Shown in pieces: positions 1-5,977 of a stretch of DNA of 10,497 bases. Under the pieces are notes generated by a model. The model was not told the origin of the DNA. It ran no database searches and saw nothing but the letters and a program-made list of their open reading frames with translations. The translations under genes and the position numbers were made by a program. Position 1 is the first letter of the stretch. Each line of letters begins with the position of its first letter. Source of the DNA: an uncultured Acidimicrobiaceae bacterium (GTDB lineage Bacteria; Actinomycetota; Acidimicrobiia; Acidimicrobiales; Ilumatobacteraceae); NCBI GenBank assembly GCA_903919215.1, contig CAIXHI010000152.1:1-10497 (forward strand), in the 5' to 3' direction.

Positions 1-352
1 CTTCTTCTCGATCTTCGTGAACGCACCGCTGTTGCAGCAGGCGAACATCAACAAGACGCCGAACCCGTCGAAGGCCCCCTGGTACTTCCTCGGTCTGCAG
101 GAACTGCTCACCATGTTCCACCCGATGATCGCCGGCGTGACGATCCCCGGTGTGGGCATGATCGTGCTGATCCTCGCCCCCTACATCGACAAGAACCCGT
201 CGAACAAGCCGGAAGATCGCAAGTTTGCGACGTCGCTCATGACGATCCACCTGATGTTCTGGGCTGTGCTCGTCATCATCGGTTCGTTCTTCCGTGGTCC
301 TGGTTTCAACTTCACGCTGCCGTGGCGTGACGGACTCTTCTTCGAACTGTGA
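1..352 (+). CDS. Cytochrome b, C-terminal part (subunit IV-like), partial
   Basis: This is the end of a membrane cytochrome b of a quinol:cytochrome c oxidoreductase; its 5' part lies before the window. The reading frame begins at base 2 and runs to TGA at 350-352. The visible 116 residues contain SKAPWYFLGLQELL (from about base 68), which occupies the place of the PEWY quinol-oxidation (Qo) motif. After it come the hydrophobic segment IPGVGMIVLILAPYI, a DKNPSNKPEDRK loop typical of the last loop of cytochrome b/subunit IV, and a final helix, SLMTIHLMFWAVLVIIGSFF. The end with GPGFNFTLPW resembles subunit IV-like proteins. Whether the heme-binding N-terminal half is on the same polypeptide or in a separate gene upstream cannot be seen. 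The Rieske gene starts 13 bases downstream, which supports a bc/b6f-type complex. Internal GTG codons such as the one at 17 are not the true start. Confidence 0.88.
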   Translation, partial: FFSIFVNAPLLQQANINKTPNPSKAPWYFLGLQELLTMFHPMIAGVTIPGVGMIVLILAPYIDKNPSNKPEDRKFATSLMTIHLMFWAVLVIIGSFFRGPGFNFTLPWRDGLFFEL

Positions 353-365
353 GGCCCCCGCTGTC

Positions 366-1217
366 ATGAGTTCCTCAGCCATCATCGCCATTGCAGTTGC
401 AGCCATCGTGCTGTTGGCCGCCGTGGTGCTGCTCACTGCCGCTCGCAAGAGCGATGTTCGCGGCGCCGGCGCCCTCAGCCGCGAGACGCGCCGCCGCGAC
501 AAGGACGCAGAGATCGACTTGCCGCCCAGCGGCAAGGACATCGAGCGTGCAGCATCCGCATCGCGTATCCCGGCGCCGGCACCCGCCGCTGCCCCGACCG
601 CGTGGGTTGCCCCCGACCCGGAAGACATCGGCGTCAGCCGCCGTCAGTTCCTCAACCGCGCCACCGTCACGCTGATGACCACCGGCCTGGCCACGTTCGC
701 CGCTGCCGGCTTCGTCGCCTTCCTGTGGCCCACTGCCGCCCCGGTGTTCGGTGGCAAGGTGAACGTCGGCAAGATCGACGACATCCTGTCCACGATCCGC
801 AGCAACAGCGGCTTCTTCTACTCCTCCAGCGCTCGTTCGTACCTGACGGTGTACCCGTCGGAAGCGTTGCCGAAGGCCAAGGGCGTGAAGGAGTATGCGC
901 CCATCCTCTCCGGCCTGGAAAGCGGGTTGATGGCCTCGTACCAGAAGTGCCCACACCTGGGTTGCCGTGTGCCGCAATGCAACAGCAGTCAGTGGTTCGA
1001 ATGCCCGTGTCACGGTTCGCAGTACAACCGTGTGGGTGAGAAGAAGGGTGGCCCGGCCCCGCGCGGCATGGACCACTTCGCCGTTTCCGTCGGCGGCTCC
1101 GGCGACGTCATCATCGACACATCGACGGTGTTCACCGGCGCCCCGATCGGAGTCAACACCAGCGGCCAAGAGGCCGAGGGTCCGCACTGCATCACCGGTG
1201 GAGGTGGACACGGATGA
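366..1217 (+). CDS. qcrA: Rieske [2Fe-2S] protein of cytochrome bc complex
   Basis: A 283-residue iron-sulfur subunit that takes an electron from quinol at the Qo site of cytochrome b and passes it to cytochrome c on the outer face of the membrane. Both Rieske boxes are present: CPHLGC (Cys195, His197, Cys200) and CPCHGS (Cys213, Cys215, His216). By family rule Cys195, His197, Cys213 and His216 bind the cluster, and Cys200-Cys215 form the disulfide. The proline loop GGPAPRGMD follows at about 228-236. Residues 4-26 form a first membrane helix. A charged, Pro/Ala-rich linker then leads to SRRQFLNR (91-98), a twin-arginine motif placed just before a second helix (100-121). The ATG at 366 was chosen because it precedes helix 1; the frame is open further up but would run deep into the cytochrome b gene. 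A weak GAGG lies at 351-354. The tail (270-283) is rich in Gly and His and carries one extra Cys. The gene overlaps the cytochrome c gene by ATGA. Confidence 0.93.
   Translation: MSSSAIIAIAVAAIVLLAAVVLLTAARKSDVRGAGALSRETRRRDKDAEIDLPPSGKDIERAASASRIPAPAPAAAPTAWVAPDPEDIGVSRRQFLNRATVTLMTTGLATFAAAGFVAFLWPTAAPVFGGKVNVGKIDDILSTIRSNSGFFYSSSARSYLTVYPSEALPKAKGVKEYAPILSGLESGLMASYQKCPHLGCRVPQCNSSQWFECPCHGSQYNRVGEKKGGPAPRGMDHFAVSVGGSGDVIIDTSTVFTGAPIGVNTSGQEAEGPHCITGGGGHG
1200..1204 (+). promoter_or_regulatory. Ribosome binding site for the diheme cytochrome c gene
   Basis: GGAGG lies nine bases before the ATG at 1214, inside the last codons of the Rieske gene. It supports that start and translational coupling through the ATGA overlap. 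Confidence 0.7.
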
Positions 1218-2290
1218 TCGCGCTCAACACTTCAGCGGTCGCATGGGTGCTCTTTGCTCTCATCAGCATTGGCTGGGTCTCCTACTTCGTCCTGAACCAA
1301 CTCAGCGCTCGTCGCGAGCTGGGCTCGGAAGTCGAGATGGCGCCGAACCGCAAGCCGTACTACGACGACGAGGTCCTTGAGGGACGGCGGCTCGAGCGGA
1401 TGCAGATCCTCGGCGTCCTGCTGCTCATCACTGTCGTGGTGGGTCTGCCGATGGCCTGGGCGTTCGAACCCAGCCGTCAGGCGGGTGCGAAGGCCGGTAT
1501 GACCGAACGCTTCCGCTGGTGGGGCGAGGAATTGTTCAAGCCCACCGCCGAACTCGGCTTCAACTGCTCAGGTTGCCACGGCGGCATGAAGGCCACGGGC
1601 GGCCAAGCGCCCTACGCCGTCACCGACCCGAAAACCGGTGAGGTCAAGTCGGTCACCTGGTATGCCCCGGCACTGAACACGGTGTTCTATCGCTTCAGTG
1701 AGGAAGAGGTTCGCTTCATCCTCAACTACGGCCGGCCATTCTCGCCGATGTCGGCGTGGGGTTCGCCTGGTGGTGGCCCGATGACCGTCCAGAACATCGA
1801 GACGCTGCTCGTGTACTTGAAGAGCATCCAGGTGCAGCCCGAGGGCTGCCTCACGACGGACAACTTCGTGAAGGACGCCGATCCATTCGTGTGCGACGGC
1901 GGCACGGTGCCGCAGACGAACAAGACCGATATTCAGTCGGCGGTTGATGCCTATCTCACGCAGCACCCCGGTGCCAGCGAGGGTGAGGCGCTGTTCAACC
2001 TCGACCTCGCCAGCGGTGCCTACAGTTGCGCACGTTGCCACACCCCGGGGTGGAGCTACGGCTCCCCTGGCGTCACTGCGCAGGGTGCCTTCGGCTGGAA
2101 CCTCACCGGTGGCGCAACCAACGCTCACTTCCCCAACGAGCAGGACATGATCACCTTCATCAAGAACGGCTCGGCCAACGGCAAGAAGTACGGCGTGCAG
2201 GGTCAGGGTTCGGGCCGCATGCCCGCCTTCGGACACCTGCTCACGGACGAGCAGATCAAGGCAATCGTCGAATACGTGCGGGGTCTGTGA
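1214..2290 (+). CDS. Membrane-anchored diheme cytochrome c
   Basis: A 358-residue c-type cytochrome, probably the electron acceptor of the Rieske protein in the bc-type complex. Two covalent heme sites are visible: CSGCH (Cys118, Cys121, His122) and CARCH (Cys272, Cys275, His276). Likely axial methionines are Met179 in SPMSAWG and Met336 in GRMPAFG; the end (LTDEQIKAIVEYVRGL) is a typical class I cytochrome c C-terminal helix. Residues about 8-28 and 63-84 are two membrane helices joined by a basic loop (SARRE to RRLER). Both heme domains therefore probably face outward, with the N-terminus also outside. Two extra cysteines, Cys212 and Cys227, lie in the linker between the heme domains. Unlike mycobacterial QcrC, anchoring is at the N-terminus and there is no C-terminal helix. 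Start ATG 1214 has GGAGG upstream. The stop overlaps the next ATG by one base (TGATG). Confidence 0.9.
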   Translation: MIALNTSAVAWVLFALISIGWVSYFVLNQLSARRELGSEVEMAPNRKPYYDDEVLEGRRLERMQILGVLLLITVVVGLPMAWAFEPSRQAGAKAGMTERFRWWGEELFKPTAELGFNCSGCHGGMKATGGQAPYAVTDPKTGEVKSVTWYAPALNTVFYRFSEEEVRFILNYGRPFSPMSAWGSPGGGPMTVQNIETLLVYLKSIQVQPEGCLTTDNFVKDADPFVCDGGTVPQTNKTDIQSAVDAYLTQHPGASEGEALFNLDLASGAYSCARCHTPGWSYGSPGVTAQGAFGWNLTGGATNAHFPNEQDMITFIKNGSANGKKYGVQGQGSGRMPAFGHLLTDEQIKAIVEYVRGL

Positions 2291-3105
2291 TGAGCGCTCT
2301 GTTGGCAGTCAACTGGGAGTGGGAACTTCGCGGCACCCTCATCGTCATCATTGCGGCGACGGTGTTGTGCGGCAGCCTCTACATGATCCTGGGTACCAAC
2401 CTCGGAGCCCGCTTGGGCTTCCTGGTGGCACTCGCGGCCTTGTTCGGCTGGATGTTCATCATGGGCGCCATCTGGTGGACGTACGGCAAGGGACTGCTCG
2501 GCAACGATCCGAGCTGGAAGCCCGTGGCAGGCAAGACCGTCATTCGTGACATGTCGAAGCTGTCCGAGGTAGGTGTGATCATCTCCCCGTTCACCCCGAC
2601 CGACGACCACGTTGCTGACGCCGTTGCGGTCGCCGGTCAGTTGCAGGACAACCACTGGAATAAGCTTGATTCGGCCAAGCCGGCGTATCAGCAGGCCGGT
2701 TCCGCCGGCAGCGTGATGTTCATCGACTCGAAGGCGTACGCCGCCGGTGAGTTCGTCGTCGTCAACGTGTTCCAGAAGGGCGGTGAGCGCAGCCCGCAGT
2801 TCTTCGACAGTCGTATCGACTTCTTGGCGTTCTTCCACAAGCCGCACTACTCGCTCGTGGAGGTTGCGCCACTGGTGCCGCAGCGCAGCGAACCGGGCCG
2901 GGCCCCAGCGCGTTCGGTGATCGACACCAGTCGTCCGCACGAGTACGTGTACATGATCCGCGACCTCGGCAACAAACGTGTGCCGGCTGCGCAGATCTGC
3001 ATCCTCTCGCTCATCGTGTTCCTGCTCTTGTGTTGGTTGTTGCACAACCGGGACAAGCGGGTCATGGCGAACCGGGCGGCCAAGGCACTTCCGGCAGAGG
3101 CCTGA
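2290..3105 (+). CDS. Unknown three-helix membrane protein between bc and nuo genes
   Basis: I do not recognise this 271-residue protein. Residues 14-35 and 40-64 are two membrane helices, the second rich in aromatic residues (LFGWMFIMGAIWWTYG). A polar region (about 66-233) with no Cys pair, heme motif or cluster motif follows, then a third helix (about 234-252) and a basic tail (HNRDKRVMANRAAK). The positive-inside rule places the tail in the cytoplasm and the polar domain outside, next to the cytochrome c domains; this is inference. The ATG at 2290 was chosen because it overlaps the preceding stop (TGATG) and sits before helix 1; the frame is open upstream inside the cytochrome c gene, but that stretch reads as out-of-frame shadow. 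No strong ribosome binding site is visible, so translation is probably coupled. A small accessory or assembly subunit of the bc complex is the simplest guess. Confidence 0.85.
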   Translation: MSALLAVNWEWELRGTLIVIIAATVLCGSLYMILGTNLGARLGFLVALAALFGWMFIMGAIWWTYGKGLLGNDPSWKPVAGKTVIRDMSKLSEVGVIISPFTPTDDHVADAVAVAGQLQDNHWNKLDSAKPAYQQAGSAGSVMFIDSKAYAAGEFVVVNVFQKGGERSPQFFDSRIDFLAFFHKPHYSLVEVAPLVPQRSEPGRAPARSVIDTSRPHEYVYMIRDLGNKRVPAAQICILSLIVFLLLCWLLHNRDKRVMANRAAKALPAEA

Positions 3106-3109
3106 TCTC

Positions 3110-3568
3110 ATGGGTCAGTACCTGCCGATCGTTTGTCTGCTGATCCTGGCGGTGCTGTTCGGAGCACTCAGCTTCGCCGGGTCGCGTTTGCTCGCACCGC
3201 GTCGGCCCTCCGCCGCCAAAGCGGCGCCGTACGAGTGCGGCATCGTGCCCAGCCGAGATGCACCGGAGCGCTTCCCTGTCACGTTCTACGTGGTTGCAAT
3301 GCTCTTCATCATGTTCGACATCGAACTGATCTTCATCTACCCGTTCGCGGTCGATCGCGCGTTCCTGGGTTCGTACGCACTGTGGGAGATGCTCGCGTTC
3401 AGCGTCGTCTTCTTCGCTTCGTTCGTCTACGTGGTCGCGCGCGGGGCGCTCGACTGGGGTCCGGTCGTGACGCAGCGTCGGCTCGAGTCGGCGCTGTCGC
3501 CCGAGCGCACGTCCAGCAGCACCATCCGCCGTGTTGGTCTCGAAGGCCGCCCGGAGGCAGCAGCGTGA
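3110..3568 (+). CDS. nuoA: NADH-quinone oxidoreductase subunit A
   Basis: A 152-residue membrane-arm subunit of complex I that packs near NuoH and the quinone chamber. Three membrane helices are visible (about 5-27, 58-80, 91-112). The family's most conserved stretch is present: YECG at 41-44 in the first loop (it carries Cys43), then RFPVTFYVVAMLFIMFDIE, with Asp70 and Glu72 as the conserved acidic pair in helix 2. The tail after helix 3 (113-152) is polar, basic and somewhat longer than in many NuoA proteins. The ATG at 3110 has GAGG at 3097-3100, nine bases away, and lies four bases after the stop of the unknown membrane gene. The stop overlaps the GTG start of nuoB (GTGA). Confidence 0.95.
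   Translation: MGQYLPIVCLLILAVLFGALSFAGSRLLAPRRPSAAKAAPYECGIVPSRDAPERFPVTFYVVAMLFIMFDIELIFIYPFAVDRAFLGSYALWEMLAFSVVFFASFVYVVARGALDWGPVVTQRRLESALSPERTSSSTIRRVGLEGRPEAAA
3553..3557 (+). promoter_or_regulatory. Ribosome binding site deciding the nuoB GTG start
   Basis: GGAGG ends seven bases before GTG at 3565. It fixes this GTG as the nuoB start, although the frame is open far upstream within nuoA. Confidence 0.75.
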
Positions 3569-4152
3569 CGCTGATCAAGGACATTCAGGACGATGGCTTC
3601 GGCGGTATCCCGCACAATGCCATCACCGCCAAGCTGGAAGATCTGGTCAGCTGGGCGCGCAGCCGTAGTTCGTGGCCGGCGTCGTTCGGCCTGGCCTGCT
3701 GCGCGATCGAGATGATGGCCACCGGCGCCGCCCACTACGACATCAGCCGCTTCGGCATGGAGGTCTTTCGAGCCTCGCCGCGCCAGGCCGACATCATGAT
3801 CGTCGCCGGTCGGGTCAGCCAGAAGATGGCCCCAGTGTTGCGCCAGGTGTACGACCAGATGATGGAGCCCAAGTGGGTCATCAGCATGGGCGTGTGCGCC
3901 AGCAGCGGTGGCATGTTCAACAACTACGCAATCGTGCAGGGTGTCGACCAGATCGTGCCGGTCGATGTGTACGCGCCTGGGTGTCCTCCGACGCCCGAGA
4001 CGCTGATCCACGCGATTGAGACGCTGCACCAGAAGATCGAGGACGGCGAACTGCTCAAGCGGCGCAAGGCCACGGGCGCGGGTGCGAACCTGCATGTCAC
4101 CGAGATCCCGGCGGGTGCACAGCCAGTGCCCGTCATTCTTGGAATCAGGTGA
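3565..4152 (+). CDS. nuoB: NADH-quinone oxidoreductase subunit B
   Basis: A 195-residue peripheral-arm subunit that carries cluster N2, the last [4Fe-4S] centre before quinone. All four expected ligands are present: adjacent Cys45 and Cys46 in GLACCAIEMM, Cys111 in GVCASSGGMFNNY and Cys140 in YAPGCPPTPETL. The ISRFGMEVFRASPRQAD stretch (60-76) is also standard for the family. Start GTG 3565 overlaps the nuoA stop and has GGAGG seven bases upstream. The N-terminus is short, with no extension before DIQDDGFGG. The C-terminal tail after KRRK is a little extended (about 170-195). With NuoD it forms the quinone-reduction site. Confidence 0.96.
   Translation: MTLIKDIQDDGFGGIPHNAITAKLEDLVSWARSRSSWPASFGLACCAIEMMATGAAHYDISRFGMEVFRASPRQADIMIVAGRVSQKMAPVLRQVYDQMMEPKWVISMGVCASSGGMFNNYAIVQGVDQIVPVDVYAPGCPPTPETLIHAIETLHQKIEDGELLKRRKATGAGANLHVTEIPAGAQPVPVILGIR
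4147..4152 (+). promoter_or_regulatory. Ribosome binding site favouring the nuoC ATG start
   Basis: AGGTGA spans the nuoB stop and lies five bases before ATG 4158. It would be unusable for the in-frame GTG at 4149, which it overlaps, so the ATG is preferred. Confidence 0.55.
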
Positions 4153-4157
4153 TCCTG

Positions 4158-4637
4158 ATGAGTCTTTACGGAGTCCCCCTTTCGGACAGTCGCGGCCAAC
4201 GTGTGTTGCACCCCACCCGCGAGCAGTACGTCGCAACGGTGAAAGCACTGCTCGACGACACGTTCGTGATGTGTATCGACCTCACTGCGGTCGACTTCCT
4301 GACGCACCCCGGTCGCGAGTTGCCCGAGGGCATCGCCGCCGAGCGGTTCGAGGTCGTCGTCAATCTGTTGTCGCTCGAGCGCCGCGAGCGCATCCGCGTT
4401 CGCGTGCAGGTTCCCGAGTCCGACGCCACCCTCCCCACGCTGTTCGACATGTACCCGGGCAGCGAGGCGATGGAACGTGAGGTGTACGACATGTTCGGCA
4501 TCGCGTTCAGCAACCATCCCGACCTCACGCGCATCCTGATGCCCGAGGACTGGGACGGTCACCCACTGCGCAAGGACTACGACCAGGGTCGCATCCCCGT
4601 GCAGTTCAGCGCCGACTTCCCGGCTAGGGAGGCCTGA
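4158..4637 (+). CDS. nuoC: NADH-quinone oxidoreductase subunit C
   Basis: A 159-residue subunit of the connecting part of the complex I peripheral arm; it has no cofactor and stabilises NuoB/NuoD. The 30-kDa subunit signature is clear near the C-terminus: EREVYDMFGIAFSNHPDLTR, followed by ILMPEDWDGHPLRKDYD. The region FEVVVNLLSLERRERIRVRV is the usual beta-rich core. The gene is separate from nuoD, not fused as in Escherichia coli. ATG 4158 is chosen because of the AGGTGA before it; GTG 4149, which overlaps the nuoB stop and would add three residues, is an alternative. The stop lies two bases before the nuoD ATG. Confidence 0.95.
   Translation: MSLYGVPLSDSRGQRVLHPTREQYVATVKALLDDTFVMCIDLTAVDFLTHPGRELPEGIAAERFEVVVNLLSLERRERIRVRVQVPESDATLPTLFDMYPGSEAMEREVYDMFGIAFSNHPDLTRILMPEDWDGHPLRKDYDQGRIPVQFSADFPAREA
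4626..4632 (+). promoter_or_regulatory. Ribosome binding site for nuoD
   Basis: AGGGAGG in the last codons of nuoC lies seven bases before ATG 4640. It confirms the start that includes the N-terminal extension of NuoD. Confidence 0.7.
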
Positions 4638-4639
4638 GA

Positions 4640-5977
4640 ATGACCGACATCGTCTCCACGATTCGCGAAGGCAACGAACCCGCGCAGGGTCTCAAGCCAC
4701 GGAGCGAACTCACCGCCCGCGAACTGCTCCGCGAAGTGGGCGCAGTCCTGCGCATGAGCGAGGCCGAAGCGGCCAAGCTCGGCGATATCCCCGTCGATCC
4801 TTCAGAGGATCAGACGATGATCATCAACATGGGGCCCCAGCACCCCAGCACGCACGGCGTGCTGCGGCTGATGCTGGAGCTGCAGGGTGAGACCGTGCTG
4901 CGGTGCAAGCCGATCATCGGCTACCTGCACACCGGTATGGAGAAGACGGGCGAGAACCTCACGTACATGCAGGGCGGCACCAACGTCACTCGCATGGACT
5001 ACCTCAGCCCGTTGAACAACGAACTCGTGTTCAGCATGGCCACCGAGAAGTTGCTGGGTATCGACGGCGACATCCCCGAGCGCGCCGTCTGGATGCGCAT
5101 GCTGCTCAGCGAGTTGAACCGTATGAGCAGCCACCTGCTGTTCATGGCGACCAACGGTATGGACCTCGGCGCCGTCAGCATGATGATCTACGGCTGGCGC
5201 GAACGCGAAGACGTGCTGCGCTTCTTCCAGAAGGTCACCGGCCTGCGGATGAACCACAACTTCATCCGCCCCGGTGGCGTTGCCGCCGATCTGCCGGAGG
5301 GGTGGCGCGACGACGTGCTGCACCTGCTCGACAGCATTCCGCCGCGGCTCGAGGAATACGACATCCTGATGACCGGCCAGCCGATCTGGCGCGACCGTCT
5401 GCAGGGTGTCGGTGTCATCACCCAGGCGGAGGCAATGGCGCTCGGCGCCACCGGCCCGATTCTGCGCAGTACTGGCGTCGAGTGGGACCTCCGCCGCGAT
5501 CAGCCCTACCTGCACTATGACGAGGTCGAGTTCGACGTCATCGTTGGCAGCTACGGAGACGCGTTCGACCGCTATGCGATTCGGCTCAACGAGATTCGCG
5601 AGAGCATCAAGATCGTCCGTCAGATTCTCGATCGGATGCCCACGGGCGATTACCGAATCCAGAACAAGAAGATCACCCCACCGCCGCGCGCTCGTATTGA
5701 CGAGAGCATGGAGGCGTTGATCCACCACTTCAAGATCTTCACCGAAGGCTTCAAGGTGCCCGAGGGTGAGGTATACGTGGCGATCGAGAGCCCGCGTGGT
5801 GAGATCGGGTGCTACATCGCCAGCGATGGTTCGGCTACGCCGTACCGCCTGCACGTGCGGGCACCATCGTTCGTCAACATCCAATGCCTGCCGCACATGA
5901 TGCGCGGTGGTCTCGTCGCCGACGCAGTCGCAGTGATCTCGTCGGTCGACCCTGTGCTCGGAGAAGTCGACCGATGA
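4640..5977 (+). CDS. nuoD: NADH-quinone oxidoreductase subunit D
   Basis: A 445-residue subunit related to the large subunit of NiFe hydrogenases; with NuoB it forms the quinone-reduction site. The conserved entry MGPQHPSTHGVLRLMLEL starts at residue 64. His72 and Tyr109 (in NLTYMQ) align by eye with the histidine and tyrosine known to contact the quinone head group in other complexes I. GYLHTGMEKTGEN (94-106) is the 49-kDa signature, and RMDYLSP (118-124) follows. The end, GEVDR, is the usual C-terminus, so the gene is full length. About 58 residues precede the conserved core, including a helix-like charged stretch (ELTARELLREVGAVLRMSEA); this N-terminus is longer than in many homologues. 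The hydrogenase nickel cysteines are absent, as expected. The stop overlaps the nuoE ATG (ATGA). Confidence 0.96.
   Translation: MTDIVSTIREGNEPAQGLKPRSELTARELLREVGAVLRMSEAEAAKLGDIPVDPSEDQTMIINMGPQHPSTHGVLRLMLELQGETVLRCKPIIGYLHTGMEKTGENLTYMQGGTNVTRMDYLSPLNNELVFSMATEKLLGIDGDIPERAVWMRMLLSELNRMSSHLLFMATNGMDLGAVSMMIYGWREREDVLRFFQKVTGLRMNHNFIRPGGVAADLPEGWRDDVLHLLDSIPPRLEEYDILMTGQPIWRDRLQGVGVITQAEAMALGATGPILRSTGVEWDLRRDQPYLHYDEVEFDVIVGSYGDAFDRYAIRLNEIRESIKIVRQILDRMPTGDYRIQNKKITPPPRARIDESMEALIHHFKIFTEGFKVPEGEVYVAIESPRGEIGCYIASDGSATPYRLHVRAPSFVNIQCLPHMMRGGLVADAVAVISSVDPVLGEVDR

Noticed and set aside
294..365. Upstream GTG start for the Rieske gene at 294
   Set aside because: It would overlap the conserved end of cytochrome b by 59 bases and adds residues with no similarity to Rieske N-termini, while ATG 366 starts right before helix 1.
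2026..2289. Upstream extension of the unknown membrane gene into the cytochrome c gene
   Set aside because: The sequence there codes for the heme-2 domain in another frame, and the extension reads as Arg/His-rich shadow; ATG 2290 with the TGATG overlap explains the gene better.
3096..3112. A separate promoter or terminator between the unknown gene and nuoA
   Set aside because: Only four bases separate the genes, and no hairpin with a T-run or clear -35/-10 pair was seen there.
3427..4248. Open frame of 273 codons on the - strand opposite nuoB and parts of nuoA and nuoC
   Set aside because: It crosses three well-supported genes and shows only shadow-like composition.
4802..5896. Open frame of 364 codons on the - strand opposite nuoD
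   Set aside because: It is a mirror of the nuoD reading frame in GC-rich DNA, with low-complexity His/Val/Asp-rich product and no family features.
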